A DNA stretch of 6,333 nucleotides from assembly GCA_020054355.1 (NCBI GenBank), contig JAGVLI010001042.1, positions 1 to 6,333 on the forward strand. Reading direction: 5' to 3'. Each line of letters opens with the position of its first letter. Positions within the stretch are counted from its first letter, which is position 1. Origin of the DNA: Planctomycetales bacterium (lineage in GTDB: Bacteria; Planctomycetota; Planctomycetia; Gemmatales; Gemmataceae). Made by a program: the position numbers and the translations under genes. The notes beneath the pieces were generated by a model. The model did no database searches, was not told the origin of the DNA, and worked only from the letters and a program-made list of their open reading frames with translations. Shown one piece after another: positions 1 to 6,102 of the stretch.

Positions 1-1250
1 GAAACCACTGCCGCCGCCAGCACCGCCCACGGCTGCACCAACACGAACAGGATCGAGCCAACCCAGGGCATCACCAGCCCGCGCACGCCGTTCAGCACGA
101 AATGGATGCCGGTGTACAGCGGCACGTCCTCCGGCCGCGGCGCGAAGTGGCTCGACGCCAGCGCCCAGGTCAGCTGCCCGCCGCCGTTTGACATCCCTTG
201 CAGCATGCTGGCCAGGTAGATCAGCCAGGGAACGCCCGCGTAGATGCCCCCGAAATGACAGGTGAGATACGCGGTCATGAAGAACGAGATCAGCAGCCGG
301 CAGCGGACGATGCCGATGCGGTCCAGCACGCGCCCCCAGATCGGCGACGTGACGGCGAGCAGCAACTGCGGCATGACCGACATCCACAGCGCCAGCTCGA
401 AGGCGTTGAAGTGGAAGTCTGGGGACTTCTTGCACAGCAGCAGGATCACATGGTTCGACATGAAGAAGGCCGAACCGGACAGAAAAAACGCGACCTGGAA
501 GAGCAGATAGGCGCGGTCGCTGGCGATGATGCGCTCGACGCCGGCCATCCGCGCCCGGATCGTGGCCCGGTCGCGCGGGAAGCGCTCCGCCTGCGGCACG
601 TGGAGCATCCGGTAATAGTAGCTGCCGATCAGGCCGCACAGCCCCGCCAGCGGATAGAGCACCTGGTAGATTTCCCGGCTCTTGTCGAGCAGCCAGCCGG
701 TGACGAGGATGCTCGGTACCATCGTCACGAAGGTCCAGAAGGTCAGCTTGCCCAGCACCCGGCCGCGAATCTCTTTCGGGTACATCACCCGGTAGAGGCT
801 CGACTGCCCCATGCGCATCGCGGAGTTCAGGAACTGGCTGACGGTAATCAGGGCGGTAAACGTCAGCGGATCGCGGACCCAGTAAATCAGAAAGAGTGGG
901 ACATTCGCCCAGACTGCCATCTGCGTGACCAGTTTCTGCATGCCCCAGCGCCGGCCCAGGTCGGCCCAGAGCGGGCCGATGAAGACGCCGACCGGAAAGG
1001 CGCTGGCCAGGATGGTCAGTTCCAGCGGACTGGCGTTCAGCCCCGATACGGCCACCACCGGAGCGGCCATGATCGCCAGCGCCATGTAGATGCCGTTGAA
1101 CGCGGAAAAGAAGCTTTCCGCCAGCACGTTATGGCGCGTCAGGGCGTCCAGGGGCGCGGAGCGCTGCGCGCCGACCGGAAGCATCGTTTCCCGGCCGCCA
1201 GCCTCGGTTGTCAGGCGGGCCATCTCGCTGCTGTTATGCGAATCGTCCAT
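1..1250 (-). CDS. MFS transporter, 3' end cut by the window edge
   Basis: This is an integral membrane transporter of the major facilitator superfamily; its substrate cannot be read from the sequence. The frame is open from the ATG at 1250 to the left edge, giving 416 codons with no stop, so the C-terminus lies outside. An in-frame TAG a little upstream of 1250 leaves this ATG as the first start, though no clear Shine-Dalgarno site precedes it. A polar N-terminus of about 40 residues is followed by roughly eleven hydrophobic segments (about 45-69, 77-95, 108-124, 128-145, 170-188, 196-213, 248-272, 286-304, 317-350, 385-412). The loop after helix 2 carries an MFS motif A-like stretch, GPLWADLGRRWG (92-103), and the second half has a matching GRVLDRIG (306-313). 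A charged central loop (about 217-247) separates the halves. It is divergent from the cytochrome gene. Family assignment is firm; substrate is unknown. Confidence 0.9.
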   Translation of the reverse strand, partial: MDDSHNSSEMARLTTEAGGRETMLPVGAQRSAPLDALTRHNVLAESFFSAFNGIYMALAIMAAPVVAVSGLNASPLELTILASAFPVGVFIGPLWADLGRRWGMQKLVTQMAVWANVPLFLIYWVRDPLTFTALITVSQFLNSAMRMGQSSLYRVMYPKEIRGRVLGKLTFWTFVTMVPSILVTGWLLDKSREIYQVLYPLAGLCGLIGSYYYRMLHVPQAERFPRDRATIRARMAGVERIIASDRAYLLFQVAFFLSGSAFFMSNHVILLLCKKSPDFHFNAFELALWMSVMPQLLLAVTSPIWGRVLDRIGIVRCRLLISFFMTAYLTCHFGGIYAGVPWLIYLASMLQGMSNGGGQLTWALASSHFAPRPEDVPLYTGIHFVLNGVRGLVMPWVGSILFVLVQPWAVLAAAVV

Positions 1251-1280
1251 TGTCCGGTTATCGGGTAGGGATGCTATACT
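1250..1280 (+). promoter_or_regulatory. Possible sigma-70-type promoter for the cytochrome gene
   Basis: A TATACT hexamer at 1275-1280 is close to the -10 consensus. TTGTCC at 1250-1255 matches four of six -35 positions, but the spacer is 19 bases, longer than ideal. The site lies about 75 bases upstream of the cytochrome start and would overlap the start codon of the divergent transporter. It is inferred from hexamer matches only. Confidence 0.35.
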
Positions 1281-1337
1281 CTAACATGCGGAGCGCCGAG
1301 GTGCATCCTCGATTGGCGCGTCTGGCTCGCTCTGCCC

Positions 1338-1344
1338 GAAGGAG
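1338..1344 (+). promoter_or_regulatory. Ribosome binding site of the cytochrome gene
   Basis: GAAGGAG ends nine bases before the ATG at 1354. It is a strong Shine-Dalgarno match and fixes the start of the cytochrome gene just before a well-formed signal peptide. Confidence 0.8.
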
Positions 1345-1353
1345 ATTCCGACC

Positions 1354-2709
1354 ATGCAAGGCCGGCTGTCGATCCTGGCTGTCAGTTTGTCGCTGTTCGC
1401 CGTCACCGTCCACGCTGCCGAGCCGACAGCCGCCGAGCGCGGCGAGCGGGCCATGCTGGGCCGTCATTTCACTCCGCCAACATTCTCGCCGCAAGCTTAT
1501 GACAACGTCTGGAAGCTCTGGGACGGCGGACTGAAGGAGAAGCCGGCCAACTACCACGCCGCCTTCCGCGAATACTACGGCATGCACGAAGCGCCGTATC
1601 CAAACAACGGCTACCCGATGGGCTTGCGGGAAGCCGCCGGCCTGTTCAACCGCAAGCTGCTCGCTTCCGACTGCCTGCTCTGTCATGCCGGCTCGATCCT
1701 GGGCAAAAGCTATATCGGCCTGCCGAACACCGCCCTGGACATGGATTCCATGTTCGCCGACCTGACCGGCGCGGACGGCATGCCCCGCAAGACGCCCTTT
1801 GTCTTCACCAACGTGCGCGGCACGACGGAAGCAGGCAGCATGGCGGTCTGGCTGCTGGAAATGCGCGACCCCGACCTGAAGCTGCGCTCCCCGCGCCTCG
1901 ACCTCGAACTGAAACCCCACCTCTGCGAGGATGCGCCGGCCTGGTGGCTGCTCAAGAAAAAGAAGACGATGTATCACACCGGCGGCTCGGACGCCCGCTC
2001 GGTCCGCTCGCTGATGCAGTTCATGATGAGTCCGCTCAACGGCCCGACCGTCTTCCGCAAGGAAGAAGCCACGTTTGCGGACATCCAGCAATACCTGCTG
2101 AGCCTGACGCCGCCGAAGTACCCGTTCCCCATCGACCGCGAGTTGGCGAAGAAGGGCGAAGCGCTGTTCGGCGAGAGCTGCGCCCGCTGTCACGGCACCT
2201 ACGGGGAAAAGTGGACCTACCCGAACAAGATCGTGGCCCTGGACGAGATCGGCACCGACCCGACCCGCTACCACGGCATCTCGGCGGCCTTCGGCGAATA
2301 CTACAACCGCAGCTGGTTCACCCAGGAGAAAGCGGGCTGGCTGGTGGATGAGTACGCGGCCCGCACGTCGCCCGGCTACCAGGCGCCGCCCCTGGACGGC
2401 CTCTGGGCGACCGCTCCCTACTTCCACAACGGCTCCGCGCCGACCGTCGCCGACGTGCTCAACTCGAAGGCCCGGCCGAAAATCTTCACCCGGTCGTACC
2501 GCACGGACGAAGCGGCCTACGATGCAAGCAAACTCGGCTGGAAGGTGCAACTGCTGCCGCGCGGCGCGGATGAGAAAATGACCGACCACGCCCGACGCAA
2601 AATCTACGACACCACGCAGCCGGGTCGCGGCAACGGCGGGCACACCTATGGCGACCACTTCACCGACGAGCAGCGTCGGGCGGTGATCGAGTATTTGAAG
2701 ACGCTGTGA
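1354..2709 (+). CDS. Exported di-heme c-type cytochrome, RoxA-like
   Basis: This 451-residue protein is predicted to be exported and to carry two covalently bound hemes, serving in electron transfer or as a heme oxidoreductase outside the cytoplasm. Residues 1-21 form a signal peptide with a likely cleavage after VHA. The two heme-binding motifs are CLLCH (107-111) and CARCH (276-280). The second lies in a typical cytochrome c domain opening with KKGEALFGESCARCHG. Near the C-terminus, GLWATAPYFHNGSAPT (349-364) matches the conserved signature of the RoxA-like di-heme family, in which this region packs around the heme; His358 is a candidate ligand by analogy. A conserved-looking block, APAWWLLKKKK (194-204), lies between the hemes. 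RoxA rubber oxygenases are, from memory, clearly longer (above 600 residues), so rubber cleavage should not be assumed. The gene appears monocistronic, ending in a hairpin terminator. Confidence 0.88.
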   Translation: MQGRLSILAVSLSLFAVTVHAAEPTAAERGERAMLGRHFTPPTFSPQAYDNVWKLWDGGLKEKPANYHAAFREYYGMHEAPYPNNGYPMGLREAAGLFNRKLLASDCLLCHAGSILGKSYIGLPNTALDMDSMFADLTGADGMPRKTPFVFTNVRGTTEAGSMAVWLLEMRDPDLKLRSPRLDLELKPHLCEDAPAWWLLKKKKTMYHTGGSDARSVRSLMQFMMSPLNGPTVFRKEEATFADIQQYLLSLTPPKYPFPIDRELAKKGEALFGESCARCHGTYGEKWTYPNKIVALDEIGTDPTRYHGISAAFGEYYNRSWFTQEKAGWLVDEYAARTSPGYQAPPLDGLWATAPYFHNGSAPTVADVLNSKARPKIFTRSYRTDEAAYDASKLGWKVQLLPRGADEKMTDHARRKIYDTTQPGRGNGGHTYGDHFTDEQRRAVIEYLKTL

Positions 2710-2732
2710 TGTGCGAAGCCGCCAGCGGTGGT

Positions 2733-2767
2733 GGGGCGGCTACTCCGCCCCGTTTCGTTTCATTTCA
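2733..2767 (+). terminator. Rho-independent terminator after the cytochrome gene
   Basis: GGGGCGG (2733-2739) pairs perfectly with CCGCCCC (2745-2751) across a five-base loop. A T-rich, interrupted tract (GTTTCGTTTCATTT) follows directly. It begins 24 bases after the cytochrome stop codon, as expected for an intrinsic terminator on the plus strand. Confidence 0.75.
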
Positions 2768-2843
2768 TATCACTGACACCCCCTCCGCAGTCTCAATGAG
2801 AATCAATAAGGGTTAGTGGCTGCCAACGTCTGCTAGCGCTTGC

Positions 2844-2870
2844 CCGTGGGTCACGATTCCAATCGTGACA
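2844..2870 (+). repeat. 27-base palindromic repeat unit, copy 1
   Basis: The unit starts CCGTGGG and contains TCACGATTCCAATCGTGA, a perfect inverted repeat of 8-base arms around CC. It is identical over 27 bases to copy 2 at 2918-2944. Confidence 0.85.
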
Positions 2871-2917
2871 GGCCGTGGAGATTGTCCCCGGAATAGTGGT
2901 ACAGTTACCCCGGTTTG

Positions 2918-2944
2918 CCGTGGGTCACGATTCCAATCGTGACA
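2918..2944 (+). repeat. 27-base palindromic repeat unit, copy 2
   Basis: This is an exact direct repeat of copy 1, 74 bases downstream. Its last four bases overlap the right 47-base arm, so it lies almost wholly in the centre of the large inverted repeat. Confidence 0.85.
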
Positions 2945-2956
2945 ATCTCCACAGCC

Positions 2957-2983
2957 TGTCACGATTGGAATCGTGGCCCACGG
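2957..2983 (-). repeat. 27-base palindromic repeat unit, copy 3, inverted
   Basis: Read on the minus strand, this matches copies 1 and 2 with a single change (GGGCCACG in place of GGGTCACG). It lies in the right arm and pairs with copy 1. Confidence 0.8.
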
Positions 2984-3006
2984 GCAAACAATGCCTGGAA
3001 GCAGCA

Positions 3007-4263
3007 CTAGCCTTGCCATCTCTCCAGATCGCCGCGATGGCCGACGAACTTGGTCCAGTCCTGCTTGACCACGTCGGCGTAGGTGAGCGCGAAGGTTAGC
3101 ACCCGCTGACAGAACGATTCCGGATCGCGAATGTGGGCCAGCGGGTTGACCAGGCCGACGGCATGGGCCACCGAGCGGGCGTGGCCGCGCGCCAGGATGT
3201 TCGCCTGCATGGCCGCCACTTTCTCCATCATCCGCACGTTCTTCAACCCGGCCAGGACGACGCGAAAATCGTGCGGGCCGATCTCGCGGACCTGGAAGGA
3301 CTGGCCGCCGTCCACGGCATAGCCCAGGTAGGCGCTGCTCGCTCCCTGCATCTGCCGTTGGCGGGTGATGACTTCCTCGGCGCGTCGGGCCGGCGCTTCG
3401 GGTTCGTGGCTGCGCTGGCGGTAGAGGTCGTAAGCCGACGGCCGGGATTCCTTGAACTCGATAATGACGTTCCGGCCCTCCTTGCCGCCCTTGCCGCCGA
3501 TCAGCACGGCGTAGCGCAGCCGGCCCATGCTGCCGATGCCCGCCACCCGCCCGCATACGTCCTCGACCTTGTAGAAGTCCGGAAAGTTCGGCGTCGGCAT
3601 CCGCGACTTGAAGTCCTCCAGCAGGCGCACGGCTTGCTCGCGCTGGTCTTCCGGCAGGTTGAAGAAGCTGCGCGAGCGCGTCAGGCGGCGCTGGCCGTTG
3701 GCCACGCCGGTCAGCTTGCCGATGAATTCCGTCCGCTTGAAGGCCGCCGCCGAGCGCACCAGGTCGTCGATCGCCGAGCACCCGCACTCGGAATGCTCGC
3801 TGACGACGGGCGTGCCTTTCTTCAGGAACCTCGGCAGCATTTCGGTGTAGATGCCCAGCGACGACAGGGTGATGCGCATGGCATCCGCCAGCGGGTCGCC
3901 GCGCACGCGCGAGGCCAGGAAGATGCTGACCGCCAGCCGGCAGACGTCGAAATCGGGATTGCCCCGGATGGTCTCGTCGAAATCGTTGATGTCGTAGTAG
4001 ATAGCGCTGTCGGAAGCCTGGTAGGTGCCGTAATTCTCGCAGTGAATGTCGCCGATCAGGTCCATCTCGACGCCGGCTTCTCCCAATAGGGGAATGGCGC
4101 CGTGAATCTTGTCGAGCACGTCGCGGGCGAAGAGGTGGAAGGTGCCGCGAAAGAAAGCGAACGGATCGGCGGCCATCCGCGCGACCTTGATGCGGAACAA
4201 CTCCGGATTGCGCTGGGCGAAGGGCCGATTGAATTCCTGAAACTCGGCGATGGCGTCGCGCAT
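3007..4263 (-). CDS. DUF2252 family protein with kinase-like motifs
   Basis: This 418-residue protein belongs to the uncharacterised DUF2252 family; its biochemical role is unknown. Family hallmarks are MAADPFAFFRGTF (30-42), GDIHCENYG (71-79), YDINDFDET (90-98), a glycine-rich GRVAGIGSMGRLRYAVLIGG (238-257), IIEFKESRPS (267-276) and RQRQMQGAS (301-309). The GDxHxEN and DxDFDE pair resembles the catalytic and metal-binding loops of aminoglycoside-phosphotransferase-type kinases, and the glycine loop followed by Lys271 resembles their nucleotide-binding lobe, but in reversed order. The frame stays open to an ATG at 4473. I chose 4263 because GGAAAG lies six bases upstream, homology-like sequence begins there, and the extra 70 residues translate repeat-rich DNA. 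No signal peptide is seen, so it is probably cytoplasmic. It has no co-oriented neighbour in view. Confidence 0.9.
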   Translation of the reverse strand: MRDAIAEFQEFNRPFAQRNPELFRIKVARMAADPFAFFRGTFHLFARDVLDKIHGAIPLLGEAGVEMDLIGDIHCENYGTYQASDSAIYYDINDFDETIRGNPDFDVCRLAVSIFLASRVRGDPLADAMRITLSSLGIYTEMLPRFLKKGTPVVSEHSECGCSAIDDLVRSAAAFKRTEFIGKLTGVANGQRRLTRSRSFFNLPEDQREQAVRLLEDFKSRMPTPNFPDFYKVEDVCGRVAGIGSMGRLRYAVLIGGKGGKEGRNVIIEFKESRPSAYDLYRQRSHEPEAPARRAEEVITRQRQMQGASSAYLGYAVDGGQSFQVREIGPHDFRVVLAGLKNVRMMEKVAAMQANILARGHARSVAHAVGLVNPLAHIRDPESFCQRVLTFALTYADVVKQDWTKFVGHRGDLERWQG

Positions 4264-4573
4264 CGGGGACTTTCCGGACTGATTCTCACCAGGACACAAC
4301 AGTCTGCGAACGATCCGTGTGAAACAGTTTATCAGAGTAGTTGCCCAACTGCGAGCGGTTAGCCGCTGGAAGAGAGTTGGAATTGCCTGCGGAGGGCGAC
4401 ATGCTGTAGCCAGGGGCGCAAGGCTCCGGGCCGCGCCATCATTCATTTCGCGCCAGCCCCGGAGGGGCGGCATGACGAATCATGTCGAGAGCGATGCCGC
4501 TCCTTCTATGAGTTAAGGCAGCCTGTCAAGAGCGATTTCATGGTTTTCCTGTGATTTCAACGGCCTCTTCCGA
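4264..4573. other. Non-coding divergent region with repeats and hairpins
   Basis: This stretch lies between the start of the DUF2252 gene and the first recognisable codons of the VIT/vWA remnant. No reading frame in it resembles a protein I know. It holds the short inverted repeat AGCGG-TTAG-CCGCT (4354-4367), a GC-rich hairpin at 4461-4506, and an imperfect 13-base direct repeat (4483-4495 and 4524-4536, one mismatch). The promoter of the DUF2252 gene should lie here, but I could not pick out convincing -35 and -10 boxes. Confidence 0.6.
4461..4506. repeat. GC-rich imperfect hairpin
   Basis: GGAGGGGCGGCAT (4461-4473) pairs with ATGCCGCTCCTTC (4494-4506) over 13 positions, two of them G-U in RNA. 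Overlapping the stem base, CATGA-CGAA-TCATG (4471-4484) forms a smaller hairpin. It lies between divergent genes, where a terminator is not expected, so an intergenic repeat is more likely. Confidence 0.5.
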
Positions 4574-5464
4574 GTGGTTGCCCGCCGCGCTGCCCCGCAG
4601 CGCCCGTGTCTGGCAAACTTGGGCGGCGGCGCTTGCGAGTTGGTTGCGTCGGAACACCAGCTCGATGCGATCGTGGACAAGGTCCATCGTCAGATCGGCA
4701 CGGACGTGGTCACGGCGCTGCGCCTGCGCGCCGACGGTTTCCCTGTGGTCCGGGATTCGCAGGTGCCCGCCCGGCTGCCGGACCTGTTCGCGGGCGCGCC
4801 GCTGTTTGTCATGGGCCGCTATCGTGCCAGTGCCGAGCAGACGGTAAATGCTCGCCTGACGGTGGAGGGCAATATTGCCGGGCATGCCTGGACGCAGCCG
4901 GTGGCGGCCCGGCGCAGCCAGAACCAGGCGGTAGCCAGTGTCTGGGCGCGGGGCCGAATCCGGGAACTGGAAGACCGCTTCGCCATCGGTCACGGCGACG
5001 GCGCGCGCCTCGAAAAGGAAATCCTGACAACGTCGCTGCGTTTTGGCGTGCTCAGCCGTTTCACGGCCTTCGTGGCGGTGGACCGTCAAGTCGTGAACGA
5101 GGGCGGGCAGGTCCGTCAGGTCACGCAGACGGTGGGAATGCCGGCAGGGTGGAATGAGGCAAAGGACACGATGTCCGTTGCCGGGCCGCCGGCCGCGGGA
5201 GCGTTAGTGCGCGGTTTGAATTTCCAGCTTGCAGCTGCCAGCCGCCCCGCCCCGCGCGGTGCCTCCTTACAGCGCAGCCTTGGCCTCCAACTGTTCCTGC
5301 TGCTGGCGCTGCCGTTTCTGCTGGTATTGGCCGTGGTCAAACTCTGCTGGCGTGCGCTGCGTGCCGGTTTCCGGAGTCTCGTGCCCGGTAACGCTGGGTC
5401 AGATAACGAGTCCGAACAACAGCCGACACCGGAGGTCGCCAGCAAAGACGACTTCCGGAAGTGA
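4574..5464 (+). pseudogene. C-terminal remnant of a VIT/vWA domain membrane protein
   Basis: The translation from the GTG at 4574 (296 residues) matches the C-terminal part of bacterial inter-alpha-trypsin-inhibitor-like proteins, which normally have a VIT domain followed by a vWA domain. Recognisable blocks are LGGGACELVASEHQLD (16-31), the end of the vWA fold; LPDLFAGAPLFVMGRYR (68-84); SVWARGRIRELEDRFAIG (122-139); and SLRFGVLSRFTAFVAVD (154-170). A hydrophobic membrane segment (about 236-257) follows, then a basic tail, so the preserved part would be anchored with its body outside. The VIT domain and the vWA DxSxS metal site are absent, and the DNA upstream is repeat-rich and non-coding. 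No Shine-Dalgarno site precedes the GTG, and the next in-frame ATG is at 4811. The frame itself is undamaged for about 300 codons, so the truncation may be recent or a short product may still be made. Confidence 0.75.
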
Positions 5465-5512
5465 CCTTCCCGGTTCCAGGTCCGGCCGTGCCTGCGGATT
5501 CCGCCGAACAAT

Positions 5513-5541
5513 TTGACTATGCCGCCCGGCCGTGCTAGGTT
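5513..5541 (+). promoter_or_regulatory. Possible promoter upstream of the pilin gene
   Basis: TTGACT (5513-5518) matches five of six -35 positions. After a 17-base spacer comes TAGGTT (5536-5541), a poor -10 hexamer but preceded by TGC, giving an extended -10. Transcription from here would give the pilin mRNA a leader of about 200 bases. Confidence 0.35.
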
Positions 5542-5652
5542 TCTCCAGGAACGTTCCCCTCGATTGAACACGCTCTGAGTGATTGTTCTCGTCCATGATC
5601 CTTCCCCCAGGGTGAACGTGGATTGTTTCGACTCGCTGACCGCCATTTTGGG

Positions 5653-5680
5653 ATGGTGGTTATCCACCATGCTGGTGGAT
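5653..5680 (+). promoter_or_regulatory. Two overlapping, mutually exclusive hairpins before the pilin gene
   Basis: ATGGTGG (5653-5659) pairs perfectly with CCACCAT (5664-5670) around TTAT. The same CCACC also forms ATCCACC (5662-5668) with GGTGGAT (5674-5680) around ATGCT. Both stems are seven perfect base pairs and cannot form together. The element lies 70-97 bases upstream of the pilin ATG. It could be an RNA switch, or the DNA could be a regulator's palindromic site; no function is shown. Confidence 0.45.
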
Positions 5681-5734
5681 GGAACGATTGGTTCGTGCTG
5701 GTCTCGCATTCATCGCTGATGCGCGAGCTGGCAA

Positions 5735-5741
5735 GAGGGAG
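5735..5741 (+). promoter_or_regulatory. Ribosome binding site of the pilin gene
   Basis: GAGGGAG lies eight bases before the ATG at 5750, a well-spaced Shine-Dalgarno sequence that supports this start for the short pilin gene. Confidence 0.75.
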
Positions 5742-5749
5742 TTACTTCA

Positions 5750-5935
5750 ATGTTGACCGCGCTTCGCACTCGGATCGAGAACTTCCTGAAGAAGGAAGAC
5801 GGCCCCACGGCAGTCGAATACGCCGTGATGCTGGCCCTGATCATCGTCATCTGCCTGACGGCGGTCCAGCTGCTGGGCAAGAACAGTTCGGCGCTGTTCC
5901 AGACCGTGGCCCAGTCGATCGCCTCGACCACCTGA
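5750..5935 (+). CDS. Flp/Fap-type prepilin
   Basis: This 61-residue protein is a type IVb prepilin of the Flp/Fap family, the subunit of adhesive pili assembled by Tad machinery. The basic leader MLTALRTRIENFLKKEDG (1-18) is followed by the processing motif G|PTAVEY, so a TadV/CpaA-type prepilin peptidase should cut after Gly18. Glu23 and Tyr24 are the conserved residues near the start of the mature protein. Residues 25-43 (AVMLALIIVICLTAVQLLG) form the hydrophobic helix, and a short polar tail ends the 43-residue mature form, a normal length for the family. Start choice is supported by a strong Shine-Dalgarno site. No tad/cpa assembly gene lies within the window, so the peptidase, ATPase and secretin would have to be encoded elsewhere. 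Such orphan Flp genes are common in planctomycetes. A strong hairpin follows about 100 bases after the stop. Confidence 0.93.
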   Translation: MLTALRTRIENFLKKEDGPTAVEYAVMLALIIVICLTAVQLLGKNSSALFQTVAQSIASTT

Positions 5936-6036
5936 GCGCACGCTGCCGACGGTGACGCCAAGCCATTCCGCATCGCATTAACCATGCGTTCCCGGCTCGC
6001 CTGCAATTCCAGTTGCGGACGGGCTAAACGCAACCC

Positions 6037-6078
6037 GGCCCGCCGGGCCAGCGCATTGTGGCGCTGTCCCGGCGGGCC
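6037..6078. terminator. Strong hairpin, probably a bidirectional terminator
   Basis: The arms 6037-6054 (GGCCCGCCGGGCCAGCGC) and 6061-6078 pair at 17 of 18 positions around a six-base loop. The hairpin lies between the convergent pilin gene and the minus-strand gene ending at 6103, so it could end both transcripts. Only short T runs flank it (TT on the plus side, GTTTAG on the minus side), so termination is probable but not textbook. Confidence 0.65.
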
Positions 6079-6102
6079 TTGGCATTCACAGCCGTTGGTC
6101 GG

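Larger units (their letters stand above)
2840..2987. repeat. 148-base element with 47-base inverted arms
   Basis: The left arm (2840-2886) and right arm (2941-2987) are reverse complements over 47 bases with only two mismatches, both C/T differences. They enclose a 54-base centre. Each arm contains the palindrome TCACGATT-SS-AATCGTGA or a close variant, and a third copy sits at the inner edge of the right arm. The element fills most of the gap between the cytochrome terminator and the 3' end of the DUF2252 gene. A transcript through it in either direction would fold into a very long hairpin. No flanking target-site duplication is evident. It could be a REP- or MITE-like non-autonomous element, or a degenerate cluster of palindromic repeats. 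Confidence 0.85.

Noticed and set aside
198..1268. Long plus-strand open frame (356 codons)
   Set aside because: It is antisense to the MFS transporter. The translation is rich in Arg, Gln, His and Asp with no domain-like pattern, as expected for the shadow of a GC-rich gene.
1258..2658. Minus-strand open frame of 466 codons opposite the cytochrome gene
   Set aside because: The plus strand carries a signal peptide, two heme motifs and a strong ribosome binding site; the minus frame has only repetitive Val, Arg and Gly-rich sequence.
2791..2810. Fur-box-like sequence (AATGAGAATCAATAAG)
   Set aside because: It resembles part of the iron-regulator consensus, but there is no gene start downstream on either strand, and a single partial match of this kind is easily due to chance.
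2813..3787. Minus-strand open frame of 324 codons through the inverted repeat
   Set aside because: It overlaps the DUF2252 gene in another frame, crosses the palindromic element, and has a low-complexity Arg, Pro and Gly-rich translation.
4264..4473. Seventy-residue N-terminal extension of the DUF2252 protein
   Set aside because: The extension translates repeat-bearing DNA, looks unlike the family, and the ATG at 4263 has its own Shine-Dalgarno-like GGAAAG.
4538..5089. Minus-strand open frame of 183 codons opposite the VIT/vWA remnant
   Set aside because: The plus frame carries recognisable VIT/vWA C-terminal blocks and a membrane segment; the minus frame shows none.
5451..5462. Perfect palindrome ACTTCCGGAAGT at the end of the VIT/vWA remnant
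   Set aside because: It overlaps the coding end and stop codon, has no loop or T tract, and is short enough to arise by chance.
5720..5749. Sigma-54-like TGGCA before the pilin gene
   Set aside because: The expected GC element at the -12 position is missing (TT is found), and the site overlaps the ribosome binding site too close to the start codon.
5623..5955. Plus-strand frame of 110 codons overlapping the pilin gene
   Set aside because: It covers the hairpin leader and then runs out of frame through the pilin gene, with no ribosome binding site or known pattern.
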